Below are positions 27,106 through 39,419 of a stretch of DNA of 64,000 nt, one piece after another. Made by a program: the position numbers and the translations under genes. The number at the start of each line of letters is the position of its first letter. Positions within the stretch are counted from its first letter, which is position 1. Under the pieces are notes generated by a model that was not told the DNA's origin, ran no database searches, and saw nothing but the letters and a program-made list of their open reading frames with translations. This stretch comes from Sphingomonas sp. PP-F2F-A104-K0414 (lineage in GTDB: Bacteria; Pseudomonadota; Alphaproteobacteria; Sphingomonadales; Sphingomonadaceae): contig NZ_SLYD01000003.1 of assembly GCF_004340945.1 (NCBI RefSeq), positions 186,001 through 250,000 on the forward strand, given 5' to 3'.

Positions 27106-28125
27106 TTAGATTTCGTCTGAAACGACCGCGGCGCCCCCGGTACCACTACCGATCATCGCAGCTGCCCGCCCACCAACGTGAACCCGCACCCCCGAAACCA
27201 ACCGCGTCTGCACGACCGCAGCGCCGGCCATTGTCGAGCCGGAGCGCGGCAAACCCCGGTGCACCGTCACCCCATGCAGCGCATCGGCCGGCTCCGCACC
27301 CGAGTCCGCAACGTCGTCCCGGTTGCCGTAATGCACCGAAACGCCAGCAACCGGCGCCGCGGCTACCGCCACACCACCATCGCTCGCCAAACCAACACTC
27401 CGGACCCCAGGCTCCACCCCAGCATAAGCCTGCCGAAACGTCAGAGCCCGCTCCAACGCCCCCTGCCAGCGATAGAACACATGCGCCCCAACCGTCGTGA
27501 TCCGCGCAAGACTTGACGCCCACCAAGGCAAAATGCTGGTCGTATGAAACGACGTCGCCGCCCCGACTGGCGCATAAACGCTCCCCTCAAGCGCTGCCGC
27601 CGCAACCGCCCGCGCGCGATTCCAAGCCCCCGGCTCGCGCACACGGTTCATCGAGCCGTCGCAGGTAAAGCTGAACTGGCACCCGGTCCGCCGCTCTGCC
27701 CCCTGGTACACCACCCCGCAAACGCTGTTCGGAAAGGCCCGGTCGCGCACGCGGTTCAGCACGACCTGCGCCACTGCACGCTGGCCGTCCTCCGACTGCG
27801 ACCGTGCCTCGTAATATACAGCAGCGGTCAGGCAGTCGGCCGCGCGCGAGGCATCGTCGGTCGATTGCGCGACGGTCGAGAATGGTGGCGCGACGACCGG
27901 GGCGGCCCCGGCAAACGCGGTATCCGTAGCGGCCTGTGCCGCCTTCGCCGAAATGTCGTCAGGCACATGCAGCGCCATTCGCGCCAACAACGCGCGAGAG
28001 TTCCGCTCCGGCTGGGCCCGGGCGATCGCCGCAGGGCGGTCCGCCGGCACGCACGACGTCGCCATCACCAAAGCGGGCAGGCTGATCAGCGCATGGGGAT
28101 AAAGGCCGTAACCCGACGTCTTCAT
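27106..28125 (-). CDS. Cell wall hydrolase, SleB/CwlJ family
   Basis: Predicted periplasmic peptidoglycan hydrolase. The 339-aa protein has an N-terminal signal-like segment (SLPALVMATSCVPADRP). The Cys could be a lipobox, although the -1 Ser makes this weak. The Hydrolase_2 domain lies at about 95-215: DCLTAAVYYEARSQSEDGQ with the catalytic Glu, AVAQVVLNRVRDRAFPNSVC, GCQFSFTCDG and GATSFHTTSILPWWASSLAR. The 110-residue tail is Gly/Val-rich and low in conservation. In non-spore-formers this family is thought to act in wall turnover. Confidence 0.9.
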   Translation of the reverse strand: MKTSGYGLYPHALISLPALVMATSCVPADRPAAIARAQPERNSRALLARMALHVPDDISAKAAQAATDTAFAGAAPVVAPPFSTVAQSTDDASRAADCLTAAVYYEARSQSEDGQRAVAQVVLNRVRDRAFPNSVCGVVYQGAERRTGCQFSFTCDGSMNRVREPGAWNRARAVAAAALEGSVYAPVGAATSFHTTSILPWWASSLARITTVGAHVFYRWQGALERALTFRQAYAGVEPGVRSVGLASDGGVAVAAAPVAGVSVHYGNRDDVADSGAEPADALHGVTVHRGLPRSGSTMAGAAVVQTRLVSGVRVHVGGRAAAMIGSGTGGAAVVSDEI

Positions 28126-28207
28126 CCCCCCGCTCTAAGCCGCGGGGTTTAGGGACTGGTTAATGGCCACGGGAAACGGGGGAACCGCCCGCTAAGGGAG
28201 CGCACCC

Positions 28208-28317
28208 CCGTCATCCCGACGAAAGTCGGGACCTCGATCGGCAAGGACGGAGGTGGAAGAGCACGCTCCCGAAAGCTCGCCCCGACCACACCCCCCCGCG
28301 TTCGTCAGGATGACGGG
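28208..28317. repeat. Composite inverted repeat, family H, copy 1
   Basis: The left arm CCGTCATCCCGACGAAAGTC-GGGACC and the right arm GTTCGTCAGGATGACGGGG are degenerate inverses. It lies between the start of the SleB gene and the stop of the LytTR gene. The match between arms is weaker than in other families. Confidence 0.65.
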
Positions 28318-28344
28318 GACGCGGCTAGGACGACGGGCTCGAAC

Positions 28345-29138
<794 letters not shown>

Positions 29139-29142
<4 letters not shown>

Positions 29143-30269
29143 GCGGCCTCTCTGTTCACGTCTTCAAGCTGATACGGAATCTCGATCTCGACCGAGAAGC
29201 CGCCAGCGGGCGTGGAGCGGGTTTCGAAACGATGGTCGGGCCCATATGCCTGAGCCAACCTGTCTCTAATATTAGCGAGCCCCACGCCTGTGGATTGGCT
29301 TGAACCGATCCGGCCCTCGATCAAGCCCGGACCGGTATCGGATACGGCGATCTGCACGCGTTCCCCGGCGAGCCGCACTTCGACGCAGATTTCGGCGCCT
29401 TCCTCCTGCGGCGTGACGGCGTATTTGATCGCGTTTTCGACCAGCGGTTGCAGCAGCAGCGACGGCAGCCGGGCGCGTTCGGCGCGCGGATCGATGTCGA
29501 ACTTCGGCCGCATCCGATCCTCGAAGCGCATCTTCTCGATCTCCAGATACAGCTTCAGCTGGTCCACCTCCTGCGCGACGGTGACGTGCGCGGTCGGCTC
29601 GTTCGCCAGCGTATAGCGCAGGAACGACGACAACCGGCTGAGCATCGCGTTCGCCCGCTCGGTCTGCTTGAGCAGCACCAGCGTCGAGATCGAGTTTAGC
29701 GTGTTGAACAGGAAATGCGGGTTGAGCTGATACCGCAGCATCGCCAGCTGCGCCGACGACGCCTGGTTCTCCAGATGCTCCATCTGGTCGATCTGCTGCT
29801 CGACGATCAGGTAGAAGTTGATCCCGAAATACAGCGCCGACCATCCGAACAGCACGGTGAAGGTGACGTACACCGATCCGAGCAGCCGCGTCAGAGTCAC
29901 GCCCGGCGTCGCGGTCGCGATGAACGAGAAGGTGAACGCGTCGAGCACCGCATACAGGAACGTCGCGGCGGCGAGCGTCGCGATCGTCAGGAAGATGCCG
30001 ACCAGCCGGTTCATCTGCCGATACTGGCCGTACATCGTCGAGAGCAGCAGCGTGATGCAATATCCGACGATCGCCTCGACGATCACCGGGATCACCCCGT
30101 CGAGCGACAGCCCGTTCGAGATCGACACCACCCCGCGCAGCAACAGATACCCGCTCCAGCCAACCGCTTGGAGGATCCAGAACGCCCGCGCCTTGTTCTC
30201 GAAGAACGGTCGCGCGGTGAAGGGCAGCCGCCGGGTTTGGCCGGGGGACGGGGCGGAGGAAATAGCCAT
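29139..30269 (-). CDS. LytS/YpdA-type sensor histidine kinase
   Basis: Inner-membrane histidine kinase of the His_kinase (PF06580) type. The 376-aa protein has four hydrophobic helices (about residues 33-48, 58-78, 91-115 and 130-152), a short coiled-coil, and the phosphoacceptor box QLNPHFLFNTLNSISTL with H185. The ATPase domain shows the N box LLLQPLVENAIKYAV and the G box VSDTGPGLIEGR. No periplasmic sensor domain is seen, so the signal is probably sensed in the membrane. It forms an operon with the LytTR regulator through a 4-nt overlap. Confidence 0.94.
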
Positions 30270-30343
30270 TGGCCCGCGGTCTTACACGCGGCGCAACGGA
30301 CACGCAAAACCCGTGAGCCGCGTATCTTTAGTGATGCTGTAAC

Positions 30344-30380
30344 GAAAAGGGCCGCCGCTCCCCTAGAGGAACGGCGGCCC
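30344..30380 (-). terminator. Rho-independent terminator of the TonB receptor gene
   Basis: On the minus strand a GGGCCGCCG / CGGCGGCCC stem (30372-30380 with 30349-30357) closes a 14-nt loop and is followed by TTTTC. It lies 28 nt after the receptor stop. Confidence 0.85.
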
Positions 30381-30407
30381 GGTTCGACCGATTACGTCAA
30401 GCGTAGC

Positions 30408-33400
30408 TTAGAAGGTAAAGCGTGCGCCGATACGGATCAGGTACAGCGAACCGTTGAATACCGGCGCGCGAGCCGTCGCCGGCTCAATGAACGACGAGTA
30501 GCGATACTGCGTACACGTCTGGTTTGCGGCAGTGTTGACGACGCCCGGAGCGCCGGTCGCGGTTGCGACAGCAAGGCACTGAACCTGAACGACCGACGCG
30601 GTCGACGGGAAGGCGAGCTGACGCAGACCGCCCCACTTGCTGTTGAGCAGGTTCGGAAGGTTCTCGATATCGCCGAAGATCGTCACGCGCGATCCGCCGA
30701 TGAAGGTCGGAACCTGCTGTTCGAGATGGAGATCGATACGCGTGAAGGCACGGCTGCGGGCGATGTTGCGGCCTGCGATCTTGCCGCGATAGTCCTTCAG
30801 CTCGGTTTTGTTGATCAGGTTATCGAGCGCAGTCTGCGTTCCCGGCGTGTCGTAGCTGACGAGCGGATCGTTTGCGCCGGTCGGCACGTACAGCAGGTAG
30901 CGACCGTTGTTCGACAGCGTGCCGAACACCGGGCTGCGGTTGCTGGTACCGCCACTCTGGTCGATCATCGTGAAGCTGTAGTTACGGCCTGCGCGCGTCT
31001 CGCCGAACAGCTGGATCGCGGTACGATAGTCGCCGAAGAACGCATGATCGAAGCCGATGTTGTACTTGAATGCCCACCGTGTTTCGTCGTTCGACCGGCC
31101 ATACGCCGCGAAGTTCGGATCGACCATCGCCGCGTTGCCATAGTTGGACAGTGCGGTCGACGACGTGGCCGGCGTTGCATCCTTCACGTCCTGCCACGTG
31201 TAGCTGCCGCCGAGCGACAGACCCCAGTCGAACGTCTTGGAGGCACGGACATCCCACACATGACCGCGGCCGCGGTTGGTGTTCCCCAGCACGATATCCG
31301 TGTTCGGATCGGTAACACTGATGCCGCCGGCGTTGGTCCGTGCGGCATAGCGTGGGCGGCCATCGGGCAGGCGCCCGATCACCACCGAGCGGGCGTCGCT
31401 GAACTGAACCTGCTGGATGACCTTGGAATAGATATAGTCGGCGCCGAACTCGATGCCGAACAGGTCATAATCGGCGGAGAAGGTCGCCTTCAACGTCGAC
31501 GGGATGTCGAAGCTCGGATCGATCGCATTGACCGGCGCGGTGCTGAGCGAGCCCGTGCTGGTCGACAGATAGTTTGCGAGTGCCGCCGGAATGGCGGCAC
31601 CATTGACGTTGTTGAGCGCGGCATCGCCGACGGCGACCGGCTGGTTATAGGCCGACGCGCCGCTGGTGATCCGGTTGACGGTCACCGAGTTGGTGACCAC
31701 GCCGGTGTTCGAGAAGCTGTTCGACAGGTACACGTCGGGTGCGCCGCCAGCGAAGATGCCGGCACCGCCGCGCAGCTTCAGGCGCGCGACCGGCGGCTTG
31801 AAGTCGAAGCTGATGCGCGGCTGGAACGCGCCCAGACCCTTGAAGTTCTTGGTGTTCGCAAAACCGACGCGGTTCTGGAAGTTGGCGTTGTACGGGATGC
31901 GGCTCTGCATGTCGTACAGGTCGTAGCGTGCGCCGTAGGTCAGGTTCAGCGTATCGCTGACGCGCCAGCTGTCCTGTGCGCCGAAGGTATATTGCTGATA
32001 CCCGAAGTCTGCCGCTGCATCGTCCGTGTTGAGCGAGACGGCGTCTTGGTAGGTCACCTGGTTAGCGCGCCGCGCCTGGAAATCGGCAAGCGAGTCGAAA
32101 TAATACGAGCCGGCGGAATTCTGAAGGAACAGGTTCTTGATCGTCACGCGCGAGAATTCGCCGAGCAGGCGAATGCTGTGGTCGCCGACCGTGACGTTGG
32201 CCAACGCCGATCCGCCGAACGTTTCCGTGGCGAAGGTGTTCGACTGGCTGGAAGCGTCCGGCCCGAATGCGATGACCGGGGTGCCGGTGCTGCACGACTG
32301 AGCCTGGCCGCCGGTGCCGACCGAGGTCGGATCGAGGCAGACGCGGAACTGGGCGAAATCGTTGCCGCGCAGCGGATCGCGGGTGCGGGTGTACTTCTTG
32401 TACGTGCCGCGGACTTCGGTCGAGAACGTGTCGGACCAATCCGAGTTCAGCTGTGCGATGCCGGCGCGGAGCAGTTCACCCAGCTTGTAGCCGTTGGAGT
32501 CGAGCGAGAAGCCCGGCGACGCGGCCGACTGCGAGTTGCTGCCGCTGACGACGAACGAGTCGAACGCGTTCACGTAGGACAATGCGAGCTTCTGGCCATC
32601 GGTGATGTTCCAGTCGAGCTTGCCGACGATCTTCTCGTCCTTCTGCTGCGCGATCGAGAGGATCTCGCCCGCGTCATAGCCATAGACCGACTGAGCGATG
32701 GCGGCGACGTTGTCGACCTGGGCGGTCGTCAGGAAGTTACCCGTGCCGAACGGCACCTGCGACGGCGATGCGATCGTCAGCGGGCGGGCTTCGGTGTTGC
32801 GCTCGGCCGAGACCATGAAGAACAGCTTGTCCTTGATGATCGGGCCCGACAACGTCGCGCCATAGGTTTCCGACTTGAAGTTCGTGTCGGGGCGCGTGAA
32901 CGAGCCGATCTTTTTGCCGTACAGGCCGTCGGTGTTCTGCGAGTAGAAGCCGGTGCCGTGGAAGTCGTTGGTGCCGGACGCAAGCGTCGCGTCGATTGCG
33001 CCGCCCTGGAAATTGCCCTGGCGGAAATCATACGGCGCGATCGAGACCGACACCTGCGCGATGGCGTCGAAGGGAATCGGACCGCGCGCGGTAGGGCTGG
33101 CATCGGGGTTCAGGCCGAAATTGTCGCTGACCGACACGCCGTTGATCGAGAAGCGGTTGAAGCGTGGGTTGCTACCGGCGAACGACACGGCGCGATTGTT
33201 CGACAGATCGAGAGTGGCGAACGGATCGCGACGCTGGATGTCGCGGATGTCGCGGTTGACCGAGGCGACCTTGCTGATGTCGCGTGCACTGAGCACGGTC
33301 TGCGGGCCATCCGACGACGTGCCGGCGCCGCGGATCGACGATGCGGTGACGACGATCTCGTCACTGGATGCGGTGCCCCCTGCGGCCAGTTCGATCGGCA

Positions 33401-33707
33401 AATCGAACGGCTGGCCGATGACGGTGAAGATGTCGGTGACGCTGGTGCTGCCCTGCGCCGACGCGATGTCGACGGTGAACGGGCCGCCGGCGCGCAGGCC
33501 GGTGACGATGAACGTCCCGCTCGCATCGGTCGTCGCGGTCGAGCGCGTGCCTGACGGGACGTTGGTGATGACCACCGTGGCGCCGTTGACGGGTACGCCG
33601 GCAGACTGGACCGAACCGCGGATCGTCGCCGTCGTGTCCTGCGCCATGGCGGCGGCAGGTGCGACGAGCGCAACGACTGCCACACCCAGGAAAAGGTTGT
33701 TCCGCAT
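30408..33707 (-). CDS. TonB-dependent receptor, Oar-like with carboxypeptidase-regulatory-like domain
   Basis: Outer-membrane gated channel driven by TonB. The 1099-aa protein has a signal peptide (VAVVALVAPAAAMAQ, cleavage near residue 22). A CarboxypepD_reg beta-sandwich follows at about 25-110 (TIRGSVQSAGVPVNGATVVI), then a plug at about 115-240 (RFNRFSINGVSVSDNFGLN and GNFQGGAIDATLASGTNDFH). The beta-barrel ends in the aromatic YLIRIGARFTF typical of outer-membrane proteins. The domain order matches Oar-type proteins. The ligand is unknown; peptides or glycans are typical for this group. It has its own terminator, and the AAAGGGG site lies 13 nt before the ATG. Confidence 0.93.
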   Translation of the reverse strand: MRNNLFLGVAVVALVAPAAAMAQDTTATIRGSVQSAGVPVNGATVVITNVPSGTRSTATTDASGTFIVTGLRAGGPFTVDIASAQGSTSVTDIFTVIGQPFDLPIELAAGGTASSDEIVVTASSIRGAGTSSDGPQTVLSARDISKVASVNRDIRDIQRRDPFATLDLSNNRAVSFAGSNPRFNRFSINGVSVSDNFGLNPDASPTARGPIPFDAIAQVSVSIAPYDFRQGNFQGGAIDATLASGTNDFHGTGFYSQNTDGLYGKKIGSFTRPDTNFKSETYGATLSGPIIKDKLFFMVSAERNTEARPLTIASPSQVPFGTGNFLTTAQVDNVAAIAQSVYGYDAGEILSIAQQKDEKIVGKLDWNITDGQKLALSYVNAFDSFVVSGSNSQSAASPGFSLDSNGYKLGELLRAGIAQLNSDWSDTFSTEVRGTYKKYTRTRDPLRGNDFAQFRVCLDPTSVGTGGQAQSCSTGTPVIAFGPDASSQSNTFATETFGGSALANVTVGDHSIRLLGEFSRVTIKNLFLQNSAGSYYFDSLADFQARRANQVTYQDAVSLNTDDAAADFGYQQYTFGAQDSWRVSDTLNLTYGARYDLYDMQSRIPYNANFQNRVGFANTKNFKGLGAFQPRISFDFKPPVARLKLRGGAGIFAGGAPDVYLSNSFSNTGVVTNSVTVNRITSGASAYNQPVAVGDAALNNVNGAAIPAALANYLSTSTGSLSTAPVNAIDPSFDIPSTLKATFSADYDLFGIEFGADYIYSKVIQQVQFSDARSVVIGRLPDGRPRYAARTNAGGISVTDPNTDIVLGNTNRGRGHVWDVRASKTFDWGLSLGGSYTWQDVKDATPATSSTALSNYGNAAMVDPNFAAYGRSNDETRWAFKYNIGFDHAFFGDYRTAIQLFGETRAGRNYSFTMIDQSGGTSNRSPVFGTLSNNGRYLLYVPTGANDPLVSYDTPGTQTALDNLINKTELKDYRGKIAGRNIARSRAFTRIDLHLEQQVPTFIGGSRVTIFGDIENLPNLLNSKWGGLRQLAFPSTASVVQVQCLAVATATGAPGVVNTAANQTCTQYRYSSFIEPATARAPVFNGSLYLIRIGARFTF

Positions 33708-33916
33708 CAGTAATTACCCCTTTGAGAGCCCGCGGCTCCGAATTTCGCGACTTCATGTCGTGTTAATCCGGCCCTGCACTTCGAATATTTCGGATATGTG
33801 ACATTGGCGAGTCGGGAAGTGTCATGGACACACTCGGTCATACCGCGTTGCAAAAAAGCCACGCAGTGGAACCGTTTCGGCCAGGATGGAACCGCCGACC
33901 AGCAGTGTCGCGCGCC

Positions 33917-36049
<2,133 letters not shown>

Positions 36050-36155
36050 TTAGGGGAGGGGGGCGTCTTTCGACAAGACCTGGATCAACATGGCGTGAAC
36101 ATTCGCGTGACTTAAACGCTGACATCGCAAGGTAATTTTTCCGGGAAGCGCAATC

Positions 36156-37127
36156 ATGACAGACACCAGCCGCCGAGACCTGTTCAAGGGCGCCGCCGTC
36201 ACCGGCCTCGCCGCCGCCGCCGCACCGGCCTTTGCGCAAGGGCAGGCGCCACTCGCCGATCCGCAGACGCGCTTCGTTTCCACGCCCTTCCCCGAACAGC
36301 GCCAGAAATGGCCCGCGCTTCAGCGCGACATGCGCCCCGTCCCCGATTGCGGCGAGGCGAGCTACCGCGGCTCTGGGCGTCTCGCGGGGCGGAAAGCACT
36401 GGTCACCGGCGGCGACTCCGGGATCGGCCGCGCGGCGGTCATCGCGTTCTCGCGCGAAGGTGCCGATGTCGCGATCAACTATTATCCCACCGAGGAGCCC
36501 GATGCGCAGGATGTCGCCAAGCTGCTCCGTGCCGAGGGGCGGAAGGTCGTCCTGATCCCCGGCGACCTGACCGATGCGAAATTCTGCAACGACCTGATCG
36601 CACGCGCCGCGCGTGAACTCGGCGGGCTCGACATCCTCGTCAACAACGCCGCGTACCAGCAGTCGAAGGCCTCGATCGCAGAGATCAGTTTCGAACAGTT
36701 CGATCGCACGATGAAGACCAACGTCTATGCGATGTTCCACCTGTGCAAGGCGGCGATCCCGCTGATGAAGCCGGGTGCGTCGATCATCAACACGGGGTCG
36801 GTGAACTCGGTTAGCCCGGGCGAGGAACTGCTCGATTATGCGACGACCAAGGGCGCGATCCTGATCTTCACCAAGGGGCTGGCGAAGCAGCTCGGCAAGA
36901 AAGGCATTCGTGTCAACATGATCGCGCCGGGCCCGGTGTGGACGCCGCTGCAGGTCGCGGGTGGACAGCTGCCGGGCAAGATGGGCGAGTTCGGACAGGA
37001 CACGCCGCTGGGTCGCGCGGGTCAGCCGGCGGAGCTGGCGTCGTTGTTCGTGACGCTGGCGGAGACGGGGACGAGCTTTACGAGTGGCAGCGCGTTTGCG
37101 GCCACGGGCGGCAGCGGGGTGCTGTAA
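36156..37127 (+). CDS. SDR family oxidoreductase with Tat-type signal
   Basis: A 323-aa short-chain dehydrogenase. The N terminus MTDTSRRDLFKGAAVTGLAA is a Tat signal (SRRDLFK) followed by a hydrophobic Ala-rich stretch, so export is plausible, which is unusual for an NAD(P)-dependent SDR. The Rossmann motif is TGGDSGIG, the NNA motif is ILVNNAAY, and the catalytic residues are Ser in NTGSVNS and YATTK. It resembles YghA/YhdF-type SDRs. It is divergent from ligA. The substrate is unknown. Confidence 0.88.
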   Translation: MTDTSRRDLFKGAAVTGLAAAAAPAFAQGQAPLADPQTRFVSTPFPEQRQKWPALQRDMRPVPDCGEASYRGSGRLAGRKALVTGGDSGIGRAAVIAFSREGADVAINYYPTEEPDAQDVAKLLRAEGRKVVLIPGDLTDAKFCNDLIARAARELGGLDILVNNAAYQQSKASIAEISFEQFDRTMKTNVYAMFHLCKAAIPLMKPGASIINTGSVNSVSPGEELLDYATTKGAILIFTKGLAKQLGKKGIRVNMIAPGPVWTPLQVAGGQLPGKMGEFGQDTPLGRAGQPAELASLFVTLAETGTSFTSGSAFAATGGSGVL

Positions 37128-37159
37128 GGGGGCGCCACTATCGCTCCATCCTTCCAACT

Positions 37160-37264
37160 CCACCCCGGCGAAGGCCGGGGCCCAAGTGGAAAGGCCGCAG
37201 TAACGGAGCGATGCGCATCGTTATCACCGTCCCCCAATTGGGCCCCGGCCTCCGCCGGGGTGGT
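37160..37264. repeat. Composite inverted repeat, family D, copy 4
   Basis: CCACCCCGGCGAAGGCCGGG...CCCAAGTGG and CCCAATTGGGCCCCGGCCTC...CGGGGTGG. It lies in the convergent gap between the SDR and Crp/Fnr genes, 22 nt from the latter's stop. Confidence 0.88.
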
Positions 37265-37286
37265 GCTATTCATGAGGCGCGACGAC

Positions 37287-37955
37287 TCACCCCGCACCCA
37301 ACCGACGCAACCCTTCCGCATCCACGACCCTGATCCGCGCATATTCGACAGCAATCACTCCTTCGCGTTCCATCGCCTTCAACGCCTTGTTGAGCGTCTG
37401 TCGCGACACGCCGATCATCGCGGCGATATCCTCCTGGCGGAGCGCGACGCTGCTCCCGCCCGCGGCGCGCGCGAGGCCGGCCAACGTCCGTGCCAATCGC
37501 ACCGGGATCGGTTGCGCCAGCGTATTCATCATGAACGCCAGCGACGCACGCTGGTGCGCGCACGCCAGCAGCGCGATGTCCCACCACAGTTCGGGCGTGG
37601 CGCCCGCCAGCCGCCGGAACGCGTCGATCCCGATATGCAGCACGCGCGCCGGCCCGAATGCGACCGCATCATGCGGCCTCGGCCCGGCATCGAGCGTCGA
37701 CAGCTCGCCGAACCACGTGCCCGGCCCCATCATCAACACCACCAGTTCGGCACCGACCGCGGGATAGCCGATCAGCCGGACCTGCCCGTCGAGCACCGCC
37801 CATAGCCCATCGGGCGGGTCGCCGACGCCGTACAACCGCGTCCCCGCCGCGACAGAACGCACGCTCGCCCGCGCCAGCAACAGCGCGCGCCGCTCGGCCG
37901 GCACCGCACCGAACCAGGAGTCCGATTCGAGCTGCGCGTGATCGATCGACGACAT
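37287..37955 (-). CDS. Crp/Fnr family transcriptional regulator
   Basis: A 222-aa protein. The cNMP-binding beta-roll spans about 25-115 (LYGVGDPPDGLWAVLDGQVR and MMGPGTWFGELSTLDAGPRP), a dimerisation helix follows, and a C-terminal winged helix includes VALRQEDIAAMIGVSRQTLN. No N-terminal Fe-S cysteines are seen, so it is not a classical FNR. The ligand pocket residues are only partly like CRP. It is divergent from the aldolase gene, whose start is 98 nt away, which it may control. That is a guess from position. Confidence 0.9.
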   Translation of the reverse strand: MSSIDHAQLESDSWFGAVPAERRALLLARASVRSVAAGTRLYGVGDPPDGLWAVLDGQVRLIGYPAVGAELVVLMMGPGTWFGELSTLDAGPRPHDAVAFGPARVLHIGIDAFRRLAGATPELWWDIALLACAHQRASLAFMMNTLAQPIPVRLARTLAGLARAAGGSSVALRQEDIAAMIGVSRQTLNKALKAMEREGVIAVEYARIRVVDAEGLRRLGAG

Positions 37956-38052
37956 CGCAGAAGTGTCGGCCGATCGCCGGGATTGTCAATCTGGTGACAT
38001 TTCAGGGGCCTGCGCCATGCTATGCTAAGCCCATAAAAACAGGAGATGGATG

Positions 38053-38832
38053 ATGGCGACCGCACTCAGGACCGAACCGACCGTACGCGATCTCGTTTCG
38101 CCCGAGGAATGGGCGCTGCGCGTCGATCTTGCCGCCGCATACCGTCTGGTGGCGCATTATGGCTGGGACGATCTGATCTTCACGCATCTGTCCGCGCGCG
38201 TGCCGGGGCCCGAGCATCATTTCCTGATCAACCCCTATACGCACATGTTCGAGGAGATCACCGCGTCGTCGCTCGTCAAGATCGACGTGAACGGCGACAA
38301 GGTCATGGACACGCCCGCGCCGGTCAACCGTGCGGGCTTCGTGATCCATTCGGCGGTCCATGCCGCGCGCGAGGATGCGGTCGCGGTGCTGCATCTGCAT
38401 ACGCCGCATGGCCAGGCGGTGTCGGCGATGGTGGAGGGGCTGCTTCCGCACACGCAGACCGCGATGATCGCCGGGCACGACGTGGCGTATCACGACTTCG
38501 AAGGCATCGCGACCGAGCTCGAGGAGCGCGAGCGGCTGGTCGAGGATCTCGGCACCAAGCACAGCATGATCTTGCGCAACCACGGCACGCTGACCGTCGG
38601 CGAGTCGATCCCGCAGGCGTTCCTGCGGATGTATTTCCTCGAGCGCGCGTGCGAGGCGCAGGTGCTGATGCTGAGCGCGGGGCGGGAGAATCTCAACACC
38701 CCGAACCAGGGCGTGGCGGAGAAGGTCGAGGGCCAATCGAGCGGTCCCGGGATGCGGATGTTGGCGGATGGGCTGGCGTGGCCGGCGTTGCTGCGGAAAC
38801 TCGACCGGATCGACCCGAGCTATCGCGATTGA
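38053..38832 (+). CDS. Class II aldolase/adducin family protein
   Basis: A 259-aa zinc-dependent aldolase-fold protein. Metal-ligand motifs are visible as AVLHLHTPHGQAVSAM (two His) and MILRNHGTLTVG (third His). The GWDDLIFTHLSARVPG and HHFLINPYTHMFEEITASSL segments are typical of the adducin-like subgroup. I start at 38053 because AGGAG at 38041-38045 is 7 nt upstream; in-frame ATG 38050 is an equally possible start. The substrate is unknown. It is divergent from the Crp/Fnr gene. Confidence 0.87.
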   Translation: MATALRTEPTVRDLVSPEEWALRVDLAAAYRLVAHYGWDDLIFTHLSARVPGPEHHFLINPYTHMFEEITASSLVKIDVNGDKVMDTPAPVNRAGFVIHSAVHAAREDAVAVLHLHTPHGQAVSAMVEGLLPHTQTAMIAGHDVAYHDFEGIATELEERERLVEDLGTKHSMILRNHGTLTVGESIPQAFLRMYFLERACEAQVLMLSAGRENLNTPNQGVAEKVEGQSSGPGMRMLADGLAWPALLRKLDRIDPSYRD

Positions 38833-38859
38833 GTTAAGGGGCGGGCTGCTTGGGGGCTG

Positions 38860-38963
38860 CCACCCCGGCGGAGGCCGGGGCCCAGTAGGCAAGGTCGTTG
38901 TAACGGTTCGTAGCATTCGCCAAATACTGTTTCCCAGCTGGGCCCTGGCCTCCGCCGGGGTGG
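38860..38963. repeat. Composite inverted repeat, family D, copy 5
   Basis: CCACCCCGGCGGAGGCCGGG...CCCAGTAGG and CAGCTGGGCCCTGGCCTCCG...CCGGGGTGG. Its right edge directly abuts the ribosome site of the next gene, so its hairpin would sit at the 5' end of that message. Confidence 0.86.
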
Positions 38964-38980
38964 AAGGAGAGACGCGTGTG

Positions 38981-39328
38981 ATGCAAACGACGTCCGTTGT
39001 TTTGTCGGCGCTGTGTCTCGCCACCCCCGCCATGGCGCAGCAAACCCATGTCTCGCCAAAGCCTGCCCCGGCGATCGGCTATGATTGGAACGATGATTCG
39101 TCGGCCGACGACCGCGTCCAGCAGACGCTATGGCCGCGCTCGGACGCCAGCGCGACGGGGCTCGACGACATGATCCACACCGAGCAGACGCCCATCCACG
39201 CCGCGATCCGCGAAGACGGCGGCTTCGGCAGTCGCGCGCTGCACGGCATCCGCAAGGTGGGTGGTGACTATATCGTCGTGCCGGTGTTGAAGATTCATCT
39301 GGGGCATCCGCGGCAAGCGACGCCTTGA
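38981..39328 (+). CDS. Small secreted protein, unknown function
   Basis: A 115-aa protein with a signal peptide (VLSALCLATPAMAQQ, cleavage near residue 20). The mature part is polar, with IGYDWNDDSSADDRVQQTLW and a conserved-looking C-terminal block (RKVGGDYIVVPVLKIHLG). No family recognised. AAGGAGA lies 10 nt upstream of the ATG and is partly formed by the edge of a family D repeat. It converges on recN. Confidence 0.6.
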   Translation: MQTTSVVLSALCLATPAMAQQTHVSPKPAPAIGYDWNDDSSADDRVQQTLWPRSDASATGLDDMIHTEQTPIHAAIREDGGFGSRALHGIRKVGGDYIVVPVLKIHLGHPRQATP

Positions 39329-39419
39329 TTTCAAACGTCGGTCGAGAGATTCGCCGTAAGATCTCGGCCAATGGGGCGCTCGAAGTGGATACGCGGCCAG
39401 CAGTCTAGGGCCCGAAACC

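Noticed and set aside
29715..33554. Open frame of 1279 codons on the plus strand across the kinase and TonB receptor genes
   Set aside because: It is a shadow of two well-supported minus-strand genes. Its sequence is Arg/Val/Asp/Glu-rich low complexity, typical of the antisense frame of high-GC coding DNA, and no domain is visible.
33819..33831. Short inverted repeat GTGTC-ATG-GACAC upstream of the TonB receptor
   Set aside because: Five-base arms are too short to support an operator call.
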